Positions 25,201 to 33,943 of a stretch of 45,487 nt of DNA are shown piece by piece. The notes beneath the pieces were generated by a model, which saw only the letters and a list, made by a program, of their open reading frames with translations, did not search any database and was not told the DNA's origin. Both the position numbers and the translations under genes were made by a program. Within the stretch, counting starts at the first letter, position 1, and every line of letters starts with the position of its first letter. The stretch is from DSNY01 sp016861185. GTDB taxonomy: Bacteria; Pseudomonadota; Gammaproteobacteria; Burkholderiales; Burkholderiaceae_F. The DNA is taken from contig SZOR01000020.1 of the NCBI GenBank assembly GCA_030263275.1, positions 1 to 45,487 on the forward strand, read 5' to 3'.

Positions 25201-26319
25201 ATGACAGGCAGCATCAGCACCGCCGCGATCGTCGTGTGGGGCGGATTCGTTCTGGCGTTCGCATTCGGCGTCGTAGCCGCGCGCGCGAACTTCTGCACGA
25301 TGGGGGCGATCTCCGACGTGGTGAACATGAGCCACTGGGGCCGGATGCGGATGTGGCTACTGGCGATCGCGGTCGCGATCATCGGTGCGGGCGTGCTGCA
25401 GTGGCTCGGGCTCGTCGATCTGGCGAAGTCGATCTATCCGCGGCCGCGGCTCGCCTGGCTGTCGGCGATCGTCGGCGGACTGCTGTTCGGCGTCGGCATG
25501 TCGCTTGCCGGCGGCTGCGCCAACAAGAACCTGCTGCGTGTCGGCGGCGGCAGCCTGCGTTCGGTCGTGGTACTCGCCTTCCTCGGCATCTCCGCGTACA
25601 TGACGATCAAGGGCCTGTTCGGCCAGTGGCGCGTCGATTATCTGGACCGCTTCGCGGTGGATCTGTCGGCGTACGGGATCAAAGGGCAGGACCTGCCGAC
25701 GCTGCTGGCGTCGACCACGGGCCTGTCGCCGCACGCGGCCCTCGCGCTGGCGATCGCGGTGGTCGCCGGCGCACTGCTCGTGTTCGTGTTTGCCGACGCG
25801 CGCTTCCGCTCGAACCCGAACCAGGTGACGAGCGGCGTGATCCTCGGCCTGCTGGTCGTCGCTGCGTGGTACGTCAGCGGGCACATCGGCTACGGCGAGC
25901 ATCCGGAGACCATGGAGGACGTCTTCTTCGCGACCAACACGCGCGCCGCGGAGTCGCTGAGCTTCGTCGCGCCGGTCGCGTTCGGCCTCGAGCTGCTGCT
26001 GCTGTGGACCGACAAGTCGCTCGCGGTCACCTTCGGCATCGCCTCGGCGCTCGGCATCGTCGCCGGCTCGCTCGCGTGGGCGCTCGCGACGAAGCAGTTC
26101 CGGCTCGACGGTTTCGTCTCGGCGACCGACACGCGCGATCACATCGTCGGCGCGATCCTGATGGGCTTCGGCGGCGTCACCGCGCTCGGCTGCACGGTCG
26201 GGCAGGGGATCACCGGCGTGTCGACGCTCGCGGTCGGCTCCTTCCTCGCCCTCGGCTCGATCATCGTCGGCGCGGTGGCGACGATGAAATACCTGCTCTG
26301 GCGCGAGGAGCGCGCGTAG
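25201..26319 (+). CDS. YeeE/YedE-family (TsuA-like) sulfur-compound transporter
   Basis: A 372-residue inner-membrane protein with about ten helices. The conserved cysteine motifs of thiosulfate transporters are visible: ARANFCTMGAISD near 30, GGCANKNLLRVGGGSLRS near 105, and GCTVGQGITGVSTLAVGS near 326. It may import thiosulfate or another sulfur compound. It lies 57 bases after dsrR on the same strand with GGGAGAC/GAGGGAG-like ribosome sites, where A. vinosum has dsrS, so it is probably co-transcribed with dsr. Confidence 0.9.
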   Translation: MTGSISTAAIVVWGGFVLAFAFGVVAARANFCTMGAISDVVNMSHWGRMRMWLLAIAVAIIGAGVLQWLGLVDLAKSIYPRPRLAWLSAIVGGLLFGVGMSLAGGCANKNLLRVGGGSLRSVVVLAFLGISAYMTIKGLFGQWRVDYLDRFAVDLSAYGIKGQDLPTLLASTTGLSPHAALALAIAVVAGALLVFVFADARFRSNPNQVTSGVILGLLVVAAWYVSGHIGYGEHPETMEDVFFATNTRAAESLSFVAPVAFGLELLLLWTDKSLAVTFGIASALGIVAGSLAWALATKQFRLDGFVSATDTRDHIVGAILMGFGGVTALGCTVGQGITGVSTLAVGSFLALGSIIVGAVATMKYLLWREERA

Positions 26320-26396
26320 CCAGGATCAGCCAGCGGCAGCGCTGCGTGCGCCTCCGTCAATCTTGAGCCGACACGGATGAAGCGGCGGCGGCAGCT

Positions 26397-26492
26397 CGTT
26401 CTCTCTCCGTGATCTCCGTGTCTCCGTGGTTGGATCACGGCCTTCGCGGGCTGATGAACTCACCACCGAGACACAGAGCGCACCGAGAACGG
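26397..26492. repeat. Inverted-repeat element of CTCCGTG type
   Basis: Left arm TCTCTCCGTGATCTCCGTG plus TCTCCGTGGT (26397-26430); right arm CACCACCGAGACACAGAGCG plus CACCGAGAACGG (26461-26492). The arms are imperfect inverted copies with a 30-base spacer. The element sits in the 245-base gap between the convergent transporter and response-regulator genes, where it might end transcription from both sides. No gene is seen in that gap. Confidence 0.7.
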
Positions 26493-26564
26493 CCCCGAGC
26501 CCTGTCGTCGCTTTCCGTAAGCCGCTGCCGCCTCGCCCGCGGAAGGCGCGGCTGCAGAGGGCGG

Positions 26565-27236
26565 TCAGGGCTTGTCGATGCCCAGCGCGGCGCGGTTCTG
26601 GACGGCGAAGACCGCCGCTTCGACGCGCGAGCTCTGGCCGAGCTTCGCGAGGATGTGCCGCACGTGCAGCTTGACGGTGTCGTGGCTGATGCCGAGCGTC
26701 TTCGCGATCGCCTTGTTGCTCATGCCGGCGGCGACGTAGCCGAGGATCTGGCGCTCGCGGCCGGTGAGCTGCTTGACGAGACTCGCGGCGCTGCCGGGTT
26801 CTTCGCCGCCCTGCAGGATCGCTGCCAGCTTGCCTGCGATCGACGGCGCGACCACGAGTTCGCCGCGCGCGGCGGCGCGGATCGCGTCGATCACGTCGGC
26901 CGGCTCCATGTCCTTCAGCAGGTAGCCGCGCACGCCGAGCCGCAGCGCCGCGGCGAGATCCTCGGCCGCTTCGCTCATCGTCAGGATCACGACCGGCGTG
27001 TCGATGCCCTTTTCGCGCAGGCTCTTCAGCAGCGTGATGCCGTCGGTCGGCGCCATGCGCAGGTCGAGGATCAGCAGGTCGGGCCGGTGCTTTTCGAGCA
27101 GCGCGAAGGTTTCGTCGGCGCGGCCGGTCGTCGCCATCACCTGCATGCCGGCGCCGCGCGAAAGCAGGTCGGCCAGGCCCTGGCGGACGAGCGAATGATC
27201 GTCGACCAGGACGAGCTTGATCGGCGTCGTCGTCAT
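26565..27236 (-). CDS. NarL/FixJ-type response regulator
   Basis: A 223-residue regulator. The receiver domain (1-125) has the acidic pair DD at 12-13, phosphoacceptor D58 in LILDLRM and K in LLKDM. The LuxR-type helix-turn-helix (about 155-215) includes LTGRERQILGYVAAGMSNKA and HDTVKLHVRHILAKL. The start overlaps the sensor kinase stop by 4 bases. As the last gene of the soeABC operon it probably controls sulfur or electron-acceptor genes in this region. Confidence 0.93.
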   Translation of the reverse strand: MTTTPIKLVLVDDHSLVRQGLADLLSRGAGMQVMATTGRADETFALLEKHRPDLLILDLRMAPTDGITLLKSLREKGIDTPVVILTMSEAAEDLAAALRLGVRGYLLKDMEPADVIDAIRAAARGELVVAPSIAGKLAAILQGGEEPGSAASLVKQLTGRERQILGYVAAGMSNKAIAKTLGISHDTVKLHVRHILAKLGQSSRVEAAVFAVQNRAALGIDKP

Positions 27237-28531
27237 GTGCGGGCCAGTGCGCGCAGCGGGCAGTGCACGGTCAGCGTGACACGCGTGCCGCCCGCGGGCA
27301 GCGCGCCTATGTGCAGGCTGCCGCCGGCGCGCCCGGCGCGCTCGCGCATGATCTGCAGCCCGTGGTGGCCTGCCTCGGTCAGCCGCCCTGCGCAGCGCGG
27401 GTCGAGGATCGACTCGTCCGGCCCGCGGCCGTCGTCCTCGACGACGACGCGCAGCTCGTCGCCGTTGCGCTCGACGGTGAGGTGCGCCAAGCGCGCGCCC
27501 GAGTGGTGGCTGACGTTGGCCAGCGCCTCCTGCACGATGTAGAAGATCTGCAGCTGCTGTTCGGCCGCCAGGTCGAGGTCCTGCACCGAGCACTCGAACA
27601 GCAGGTCGATGCCCGAGCGGCGGCGGAACGCGGCGGCCAGTTCGCCGAGCGAAGCGATCAGGCCGCGCGAATCCATGCCGGCGCGGTACAGGCTGATCAT
27701 CTCGCGCAGCCGGCCGTGCGCGTTGCGCAGCTCGTCGCTGACGTCGTTCGAGTAGACGAGCGCGTTCGCATTGTCGTTCTCGCGCATCGCGTCCTGCAGC
27801 AGCGACATGCGCATCCGCACGAAGGTCAGCGACTGCGCGAGCGCGTCGTGGATGTCGGCGGCCATCGCCTGCCGTTCGGAGACGACGCGCGCCTGCAGGT
27901 TCTCGCGCGCGAGGCGCTCGTTCTCGAGCGCCAGCCCGAGCAACTGGCCGAACGGCCGCAGCAGCCGCGTGATGCCGGCGGGCGGGTCGAGCCCTTCGGA
28001 GAAGAACAGGTTCAGCACGCCGATCGGCCGGTCGCGGTGATTGAGCGGGACGGCGACCGCGCGTCCGCCGGCAGGGCCGAGCGGACCTTCACCGCCGCGA
28101 ATCGCGCAGCCGAGCGTGGGCGCGGCGTGGTGCGTTTCGTCGTCGCGCAGCGCCGCGCCGCACATGCCGCAGGACGCGGGCATCACGGCGTCGCGCTCGC
28201 AGACGTCGCTCGACAGTCCGATCGCGGCCAGCAGCCGCAGGTTCGCACCATCGTTCGTGGGCGCGCGGATCGCGCCGGCGCGTGCGCCCGTCAGGCGCAT
28301 CACCAGCCCGAGGAAGTCGACCAGCATCGAGCCGGTTTCGCCGCCGTCGATGTCGTGCGCGCCGTAGCGCTGCAGCGGCGCTTCCGCCGCGGCGGCGGCC
28401 GCGCGCACTTCGTTCGATTCGACCTTCACTTGCAGACCCGATCCGCCGGAGCGTGGCGGCAGCCAACGATACCATTCGCCGCCGCCGCGACTCGGCGGCC
28501 GCCGGTGGCGTTCGCGGCGCTGGCGGCTCAT
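27233..28531 (-). CDS. Soluble NarX-like histidine kinase with GAF domain and Cys cluster
   Basis: A 432-residue kinase without membrane helices. The first 45 residues are basic and probably disordered. A GAF domain (about 65-200) contains C111, the CGMC pair C121/C124 and C142. The HisKA_3 box has H228 in ADIHDALAQSLTF, and the ATPase domain follows (VEDDGRGPD, GLQIMRERA). It is therefore likely to sense a cytoplasmic signal, perhaps redox state or a cluster/persulfide at the cysteines; that is an inference. The start at 28531 is 5 bases after the soeC stop. Confidence 0.9.
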   Translation of the reverse strand: MSRQRRERHRRPPSRGGGEWYRWLPPRSGGSGLQVKVESNEVRAAAAAAEAPLQRYGAHDIDGGETGSMLVDFLGLVMRLTGARAGAIRAPTNDGANLRLLAAIGLSSDVCERDAVMPASCGMCGAALRDDETHHAAPTLGCAIRGGEGPLGPAGGRAVAVPLNHRDRPIGVLNLFFSEGLDPPAGITRLLRPFGQLLGLALENERLARENLQARVVSERQAMAADIHDALAQSLTFVRMRMSLLQDAMRENDNANALVYSNDVSDELRNAHGRLREMISLYRAGMDSRGLIASLGELAAAFRRRSGIDLLFECSVQDLDLAAEQQLQIFYIVQEALANVSHHSGARLAHLTVERNGDELRVVVEDDGRGPDESILDPRCAGRLTEAGHHGLQIMRERAGRAGGSLHIGALPAGGTRVTLTVHCPLRALART

Positions 28532-28536
28532 GCGGA

Positions 28537-29490
28537 TCAGGCGACGGACTGGTAGTACAGGTTCTGCGGGTGGTTGGCCTGGGCGAAGAAGAACCAGCGC
28601 TCCGCCAGCAGTCCGAGATACTGGAGCGCGAAGGCGGCCGCCAGCAGCGGCGCCGAACCCTGCACGAGCCCGGCAGCGAGCAGTGCGGCGGGGACCGGAA
28701 ACACCAGCAGCAGGAAAGCCCACTTGACCGCGCGCAGCGCGGCGCGCGTGCGGCCGTGGAAGAACTCGCGCGTGTTGAACGCGCCGCCCATCATGCCCAT
28801 CGACTTCTGCACGATGCGCGGGTGCTTGACGCCGATGGCTGTCTGCAGCGTCGACCTGGGTTTCAGCCGCGCGTTGCGCACGAGCGAAGCGCCGCGCGTC
28901 AGCACTGCCGCGCCGGCCAGCGCGAGCGCGCACGGACCGAAGAAGCCGGCCAGCGCCGGCGCCGCGAGCGCCGCGTACGCGGTGGCGAGCGTGAAGCCCG
29001 AGGCGAGCCCCAGCAGCGTGTAGTTGACGACCGTCAGCGGCGTGGCCCACTCCTGCAGGAACTTCAGGCACGCGTAGATCATCCCGGTACAGACGTACAG
29101 CGCGAGCGACAGCACGGCCGTGACCGCGCCGAGCGCAAGCGTGGTCTGCGCGCCGGCGTCGGCCGGCAGCAGCCAGTGCGCGACGCCGTAGAAGAACGCG
29201 CCGGCGGTGAACAGCGGCAGCACGATGATCTCGCGCGACAGCCACGACGTGCGCCAGCGCGACGCGGCGCGCCAGCCGCGCTCCGGGCGGCCCAGATGGA
29301 AGATCGAAGCGACCAGTCCCAACACCATCAGCACGATGACCAGCGCGCTGCCCGCGGCGTAGAAACCGCCCGGGACCGGGGCGATCCAGCCGAAGCGAGC
29401 GCCGAGTTCGGCAAGGTACAACGCCAGGAACAGCCCTTGACCGGCGCCGATCAGCGTTGTGAGGAAGATCACAGAAAAGGCGGGGTGCAT
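28537..29490 (-). CDS. soeC: SoeC, membrane anchor of sulfite dehydrogenase
   Basis: A 317-residue DmsC-like protein with about eight membrane helices, beginning FSVIFLTTLIGAGQGLFLAL and including ASIFHLGRPERGWRA, a family mark. It anchors the cytoplasmic SoeAB and passes sulfite electrons to quinone. It is the third gene after soeA and soeB and is followed closely by the two-component genes. Confidence 0.92.
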   Translation of the reverse strand: MHPAFSVIFLTTLIGAGQGLFLALYLAELGARFGWIAPVPGGFYAAGSALVIVLMVLGLVASIFHLGRPERGWRAASRWRTSWLSREIIVLPLFTAGAFFYGVAHWLLPADAGAQTTLALGAVTAVLSLALYVCTGMIYACLKFLQEWATPLTVVNYTLLGLASGFTLATAYAALAAPALAGFFGPCALALAGAAVLTRGASLVRNARLKPRSTLQTAIGVKHPRIVQKSMGMMGGAFNTREFFHGRTRAALRAVKWAFLLLVFPVPAALLAAGLVQGSAPLLAAAFALQYLGLLAERWFFFAQANHPQNLYYQSVA

Positions 29491-29512
29491 CGTTCGTGCC
29501 TGCGGTGCGGCG

Positions 29513-30244
29513 TCACCACGACGTGACGTCGTCGAGCGCCGGATCCTTGCGCGCCGGCTTGGGCAGCTTGCCGTCGACTTTCAGCGGGTTGTCGACGCGC
29601 GTCAGCTCCTCGGCCTCGATCGCGAGCTCCGTGCGCCGGCGCGGCAGATAGTGGTTGGCCGGCTGCGTGCCCCACTCGGGCATCAGCGCGTAGCCGGCGC
29701 GGTCGCGGATCGCCTGCGAAACCTGCGACTCCGGATCGTGAATGTCGCCGAACAGCCGCGCGTTGGTCGGGCAGGCGAGCACACAGGACGGCTTGCGCTC
29801 GGCCGGCGGCAGCGCGAGGTCGTAGATGCGGTCGACGCACAGCGTGCACTTCTTCATCACGCGCTGCTTCTCGTCGAGTTCGCGCGCGCCGTAGGGGCAG
29901 GCCCACGAGCAGTACTTGCAGCCAATGCACTTGTCGTAGTCGACCAGCACGATGCCGTCCTCGGGGCGCTTGTAGCTCGCACCCGTCGGGCACACCGGCA
30001 CGCACGGCGGTTCCTCGCAGTGCAGGCAGGACTTCGGGAAGTGCACCGTCTGCGTGTTCGGATACTCGCCGACCTCGAAGGTCTGCACGCGGTTGAAGAA
30101 GGTGCCGGTCGGGTCGGCGCCGTACGGATTCAGGTCGGCCATCGGGCCCGCCGCGCCGGACGTGTTCCATTCCTTGCAACTCGTCACGCACGCGTGACAG
30201 CCGACGCAAACGTTCAAGTCGATGACAAGCGCCAACTGAGTCAT
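29513..30244 (-). CDS. soeB: SoeB, iron-sulfur subunit of sulfite dehydrogenase
   Basis: A 243-residue ferredoxin-type subunit with four [4Fe-4S] motifs: CVGCHACVTSCKEW, CLHCEEPPCVPVCPTG, CIGCKYCSWACPYG and CTLCVDRI paired with CVLACPTNA. No Tat signal is present, consistent with the cytoplasmic SoeABC. The ATG at 30244 overlaps the soeA stop by 4 bases. Confidence 0.94.
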   Translation of the reverse strand: MTQLALVIDLNVCVGCHACVTSCKEWNTSGAAGPMADLNPYGADPTGTFFNRVQTFEVGEYPNTQTVHFPKSCLHCEEPPCVPVCPTGASYKRPEDGIVLVDYDKCIGCKYCSWACPYGARELDEKQRVMKKCTLCVDRIYDLALPPAERKPSCVLACPTNARLFGDIHDPESQVSQAIRDRAGYALMPEWGTQPANHYLPRRRTELAIEAEELTRVDNPLKVDGKLPKPARKDPALDDVTSW

Positions 30245-33141
30245 CGCGAACCCCCGTTGCCGCGCGTCGTGTACGCGAGCCACAGCCTGCGCACGGTCGT
30301 CATGCCGGGGAACGGTTTCATCGGCGCGAACTGCGGCGACGTGACCGGCTCCTCGGCGGGATCGGCCTTGCGGATGCGCACGCGCACGTCGTACCAGCCG
30401 GCTTGCCCGGTGATCGGATCGGAGTTGGAGACGAACTGCCCGTCGCCCGCGGGCAGTTCCTCACTGATCACGTGGTTCAGCAGGAAGCCCTTGCGCGACT
30501 CGTTGGCGTCGGGGGTGAGCGCCCAGGCGCCGGCGGCCTTGCCGATCGCGTTCCAGGTCCACACGGTGCCGGGTTCGACCGCCTCCGAATAGCGGCACAG
30601 GCAGCGCACCTTGCCCCATTGCGATTCGATCCAGATCCAGTCGCCGTCGGCGATGCCGCTCGCGCGCGCGGTGCGCGGATTGACGAACAGGTAGTTGTGC
30701 GTGTGGATCTGCCGCAGCCAGGCGTTCTGCGAATCCCACGAGTGGTACATCGCCATCGGTCGCTGCGTGATCGCCGCCAGCGGAAAGCGCTCGGTGTCGG
30801 TCGCCTGCACCTCGAGCGGGGGGTAGTAGAACGGCAGCGGGTCGAAGTAGGTGGTAATGCGGTCGCGCAGATGCGCGGGCGGCTTGCGCGTCGGCCCCTT
30901 GCCCTGCGCGGCCGCGCGGAACTTCTGCAGCACCTCCGAATACAGGTGGATCAGGATCGGCTCGTCGTAGCGCGTGATGCGGTTGCGGCGCGACCACTCC
31001 AGATAGCCCTTGTTCCAGTTGCGCATGTACTGGTAGGAGGGCGGCAGCTTGTAGTGGAAGACGCAGTTGTTCTTCCTGTACATCTCCCACTGCTGCGGAT
31101 TGGGCTCGCCGTGCATGAACTTCTCGCCGCCCTTGCCGCGCCAGCCCGACAGGAAGCCGATGCCCGAGCCGGCATCGGTTTCGTAGTTGACGATGAAGTC
31201 GGGGTAGTCGCGGAACTTGCGCTCGCCATTGGGCCGCGTGAACGCCGGCAGCTTCAGCCGCGACGCGAGTTCGATCAGAACTTCCTGGAAAGGCTTGCAC
31301 TCGCCCGTCGGCGGCACGACCGGGATGCGCACCGAATCGACCGGGCCGTCGAACTCCGAGATCGGGCGGTCGAGCATCGACATCACGTCGTGCCGCTCGA
31401 GGTAGGTCGTGTCGGGTAGCACCAGATCGGCGAAGGCGGTGGTCTCCGACTGGAACGCATCGCAGACGACAATGAACGGGATCTTGTATTCGCCGCTCAT
31501 TGGCCCATCTGTGTCGCGGTCGTTCAGCATCTTGCGGACCTCGACCGTGTTCATCGTCGAGTTCCACGCCATGTTGGCCATGAAGATCAGCAGCGTGTCG
31601 ATGCGGTACGGATCGCCGCGCCACGCGTTGGTGATCACGTTGTGCATCAGCCCGTGCACCGACAACGGGTACTCCCACGAGAAACCCTTGTCGATGCGCA
31701 CCGGATTGCCGTCGTCGTCGACGAACAGATCGTCCGGGTCGGCCGGCCAGCCGAGCGCCATGCCGTCGAGCGGCCGGTTCGGCTGCACCGCGCGATGCGT
31801 GTTGGGCGGCCGCGCGCAGGGCGGAATCGGCCGCGGGAACGGCGCCTTGTGGCGGAAGCCGCCGGGCCGGTCGATCGTGCCGAGCAGCGACATCAGGATC
31901 GCGAGCGCGCGGATCGTCTGGAAACCGTTGCTGTGCGCGGCCAGCCCGCGCATCGCATGGAACGCGACCGGGTTGCCGGTCACGCTTTCGTGTTCCACGC
32001 CCCACGAGTCGGTCCACGCGATCGGCAGCTCGATCTTCTCGTCGCGCGCGGTGATGCCGAGTTCGTGCGCCAGCCGCGTGATCGTCGCGGCCGGGATGCC
32101 GGTGATGCCACTTGCCCATTGGGCGGTGCAGTGTTGCACGCGCTCCTGCAGCAGCTGGAAGGCCGGCTTGACCGGCGTGCCGTCGTGCAACCTGAAGCTA
32201 CCGAACAGATACGGATCGGCGCCTTCGCGGTGCGTGACGACCGGCGCGTTCGTGATGCGGTCCCACCACAGCTTGTTCTGCGGGTCGTAGCAGGCTTCCT
32301 CCTCGGGCACCTCGGTGCGGACGAACATGCCGAACTCGTCGTTCGCCTCGTCGACGTTGACGAGTTGGCCCGCGTTCGTGTAGCGGACCAGGAAGTCGCG
32401 GTCGTACAGCCCCTGCTCGATGATCTCGTGAATCAGTGCGAGCAGCAGCGCGCCGTCGGTGCCCGGTTTGATCGGCACCCACTCGTCGGCGATCGCCGAA
32501 TAGCCGGTGCGCACCGGGTTGATCGAGACGAAGCGGCCGCCCTTGCGCTTGAACTTCGAGATCGCGATCTTCAGCGGGTTGGAGTGGTGGTCCTCCGCGG
32601 TGCCGATCATGAAAAAGAGCTTCGCGCGCTCCAGGTCCGGTCCGCCGAATTCCCAGAACGAGCCGCCGATCGTGTAGATCATCCCGGCGGCCATGTTCAC
32701 CGAGCAAAAGCCGCCGTGCGCCGCGTAGTTCGGCGTGCCGAACTGCCGCGCGAACAGCCCCGTGAGCGCCTGCATCTGGTCGCGGCCGGTGAACAGCGCG
32801 AACTTCTTCGGATCGGTCGCGCGGATCTTTGCCAGCCGCTCCGTGAGGATCTCGAACGCGCGCTCCCAGGAGATCGCCTCGAATTCGCCGGCGCCGCGCT
32901 CGGCGCCCTGCTTGCGCAGCAGCGGCCTGGTGAGCCGCGCCGGCGAGTACTGCTTCATGATCCCCGACGAGCCCTTGGCGCAGATCACGCCGTGGTTCAG
33001 CGGATGTTCAGGATTGCCTTCGATGTAGCGGACCCGGCCGTCCTTCAGGTGCACGCGGATGCCGCAGCGGCACGCGCACATGTAGCAAGTGGTGGTGCGG
33101 ACGTCGGTCGCTGGCGCTCCGCTCGGGGACAGATCTGGCAT
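30241..33141 (-). CDS. soeA: SoeA, molybdopterin subunit of cytoplasmic sulfite dehydrogenase
   Basis: A 966-residue molybdoenzyme of the DMSO-reductase family. The N-terminal [4Fe-4S] site is CYMCACRCG with CAKG downstream. Typical cofactor regions are TGRDQMQALTGLFARQFGT, MIGTAEDHHSNPLK and the C-terminal HNYLFVNPRTA domain. It has no Tat signal, as expected for SoeA, which oxidises sulfite directly to sulfate in the cytoplasm. The link to sulfite rather than polysulfide or tetrathionate rests on the soeABC gene order and the dsr/apr context. Confidence 0.92.
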   Translation of the reverse strand: MPDLSPSGAPATDVRTTTCYMCACRCGIRVHLKDGRVRYIEGNPEHPLNHGVICAKGSSGIMKQYSPARLTRPLLRKQGAERGAGEFEAISWERAFEILTERLAKIRATDPKKFALFTGRDQMQALTGLFARQFGTPNYAAHGGFCSVNMAAGMIYTIGGSFWEFGGPDLERAKLFFMIGTAEDHHSNPLKIAISKFKRKGGRFVSINPVRTGYSAIADEWVPIKPGTDGALLLALIHEIIEQGLYDRDFLVRYTNAGQLVNVDEANDEFGMFVRTEVPEEEACYDPQNKLWWDRITNAPVVTHREGADPYLFGSFRLHDGTPVKPAFQLLQERVQHCTAQWASGITGIPAATITRLAHELGITARDEKIELPIAWTDSWGVEHESVTGNPVAFHAMRGLAAHSNGFQTIRALAILMSLLGTIDRPGGFRHKAPFPRPIPPCARPPNTHRAVQPNRPLDGMALGWPADPDDLFVDDDGNPVRIDKGFSWEYPLSVHGLMHNVITNAWRGDPYRIDTLLIFMANMAWNSTMNTVEVRKMLNDRDTDGPMSGEYKIPFIVVCDAFQSETTAFADLVLPDTTYLERHDVMSMLDRPISEFDGPVDSVRIPVVPPTGECKPFQEVLIELASRLKLPAFTRPNGERKFRDYPDFIVNYETDAGSGIGFLSGWRGKGGEKFMHGEPNPQQWEMYRKNNCVFHYKLPPSYQYMRNWNKGYLEWSRRNRITRYDEPILIHLYSEVLQKFRAAAQGKGPTRKPPAHLRDRITTYFDPLPFYYPPLEVQATDTERFPLAAITQRPMAMYHSWDSQNAWLRQIHTHNYLFVNPRTARASGIADGDWIWIESQWGKVRCLCRYSEAVEPGTVWTWNAIGKAAGAWALTPDANESRKGFLLNHVISEELPAGDGQFVSNSDPITGQAGWYDVRVRIRKADPAEEPVTSPQFAPMKPFPGMTTVRRLWLAYTTRGNGGSR

Positions 33142-33272
33142 TGACAGGTACTTGATGCGCGCTGGAGAAAGGGGCGGACCGGTGGACGGTGTGCGAATCG
33201 ATCGCCCGCGACGCCGCCGTTCGGATCATCGAAGGATCCGCCGTGGATTAGGCGTGCAGCGACGCGCGCCGT

Positions 33273-33320
33273 CTACCCCCGAGGAAGGGTGCCGCCGAGT
33301 TACCCACTTCGGTAGGAAGC
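33273..33320 (+). promoter_or_regulatory. Composite element CTACCC...CCCA...GGTAGG between soeA and the phosphoesterase
   Basis: Contains CTACCCCC, GGGTGCCGCC, TTACCCACTTCGGTAGG. The same blocks in the same order recur at 43293-43334. TACCCAC and TACCCCC resemble NarL-type heptamers (TACYNMT), and CTACC/GGTAG form an inverted pair. A -10-like GATACT follows at 33338-33343. The 277-base divergent gap holds nothing else obvious. Confidence 0.45.
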
Positions 33321-33418
33321 GCGGTCACGGCGGCTGGGATACTGTTCGCCTGTTTGAATGCCGGCCCGTCACGGGTGGAGTGCGCGCGGGCTCGACGCAG
33401 CCTGGGCAGGGGGAAGAC

Positions 33419-33943
33419 GTGAAGATCGGTGTCGTCTCCGACAGCCACGACCATGGAGTGTTGCTTGCGGACGCCATCATGCGCGCCCGCGACTGGGGCG
33501 CGCAGGCGATCCTGCATTGCGGAGACATCATCGGGCCGAATTCGCTGCGGCCGGCGCTGGCGCTTGGTCTGCCGCTGCACGTCGTCCATGGCAACAACCT
33601 CGGCGACATGCTGTCGATGCAGCGGCTGGCGCACGAATCGAAAGGCGGGCTGACCTATTACGGGGCCGATGCGACCTTCAGCCTGGGCGGCCGCCGCCTG
33701 TTCATGACCCACTATCCGCACCTCGCCCGCGGCATGGCCTGCACCGGAGATTTCGACGCGGTGTTCTGCGGCCACAGCCATGTCGCGGGTGTCGAGCACG
33801 TGACCGGTGTGCGCGGCAATACGCCGCTGGTGAATCCGGGCACTGTCGCGGGACTCGGCGCCGAACGCACGATGGTGCTTGGGGATCTCGAGAGGCTCTC
33901 TTTCGAGATCGTGTTCCTTGGCGACGCGGGAGGGAGGCGATGA
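33419..33943 (+). CDS. YfcE/MJ0936-type metallophosphoesterase
   Basis: A 174-residue calcineurin-like phosphoesterase. Metal-binding motifs are seen in order: VVSDSHDH, HCGDIIGPN, VHGNNLGD, MTHYPHLA and GHSHVAGVE. It starts at a GTG with GGGGGAAG upstream. Relatives are cytoplasmic phosphodiesterases of broad specificity. Its role here is unknown. It overlaps the next gene by 4 bases. Confidence 0.88.
   Translation: MKIGVVSDSHDHGVLLADAIMRARDWGAQAILHCGDIIGPNSLRPALALGLPLHVVHGNNLGDMLSMQRLAHESKGGLTYYGADATFSLGGRRLFMTHYPHLARGMACTGDFDAVFCGHSHVAGVEHVTGVRGNTPLVNPGTVAGLGAERTMVLGDLERLSFEIVFLGDAGGRR

Noticed and set aside
30241..33141. Polysulfide or tetrathionate reductase instead of SoeA.
   Set aside because: No Tat signal peptide and the soeA-soeB-soeC order with a DmsC-type anchor beside dsr and apr favour the cytoplasmic sulfite dehydrogenase.
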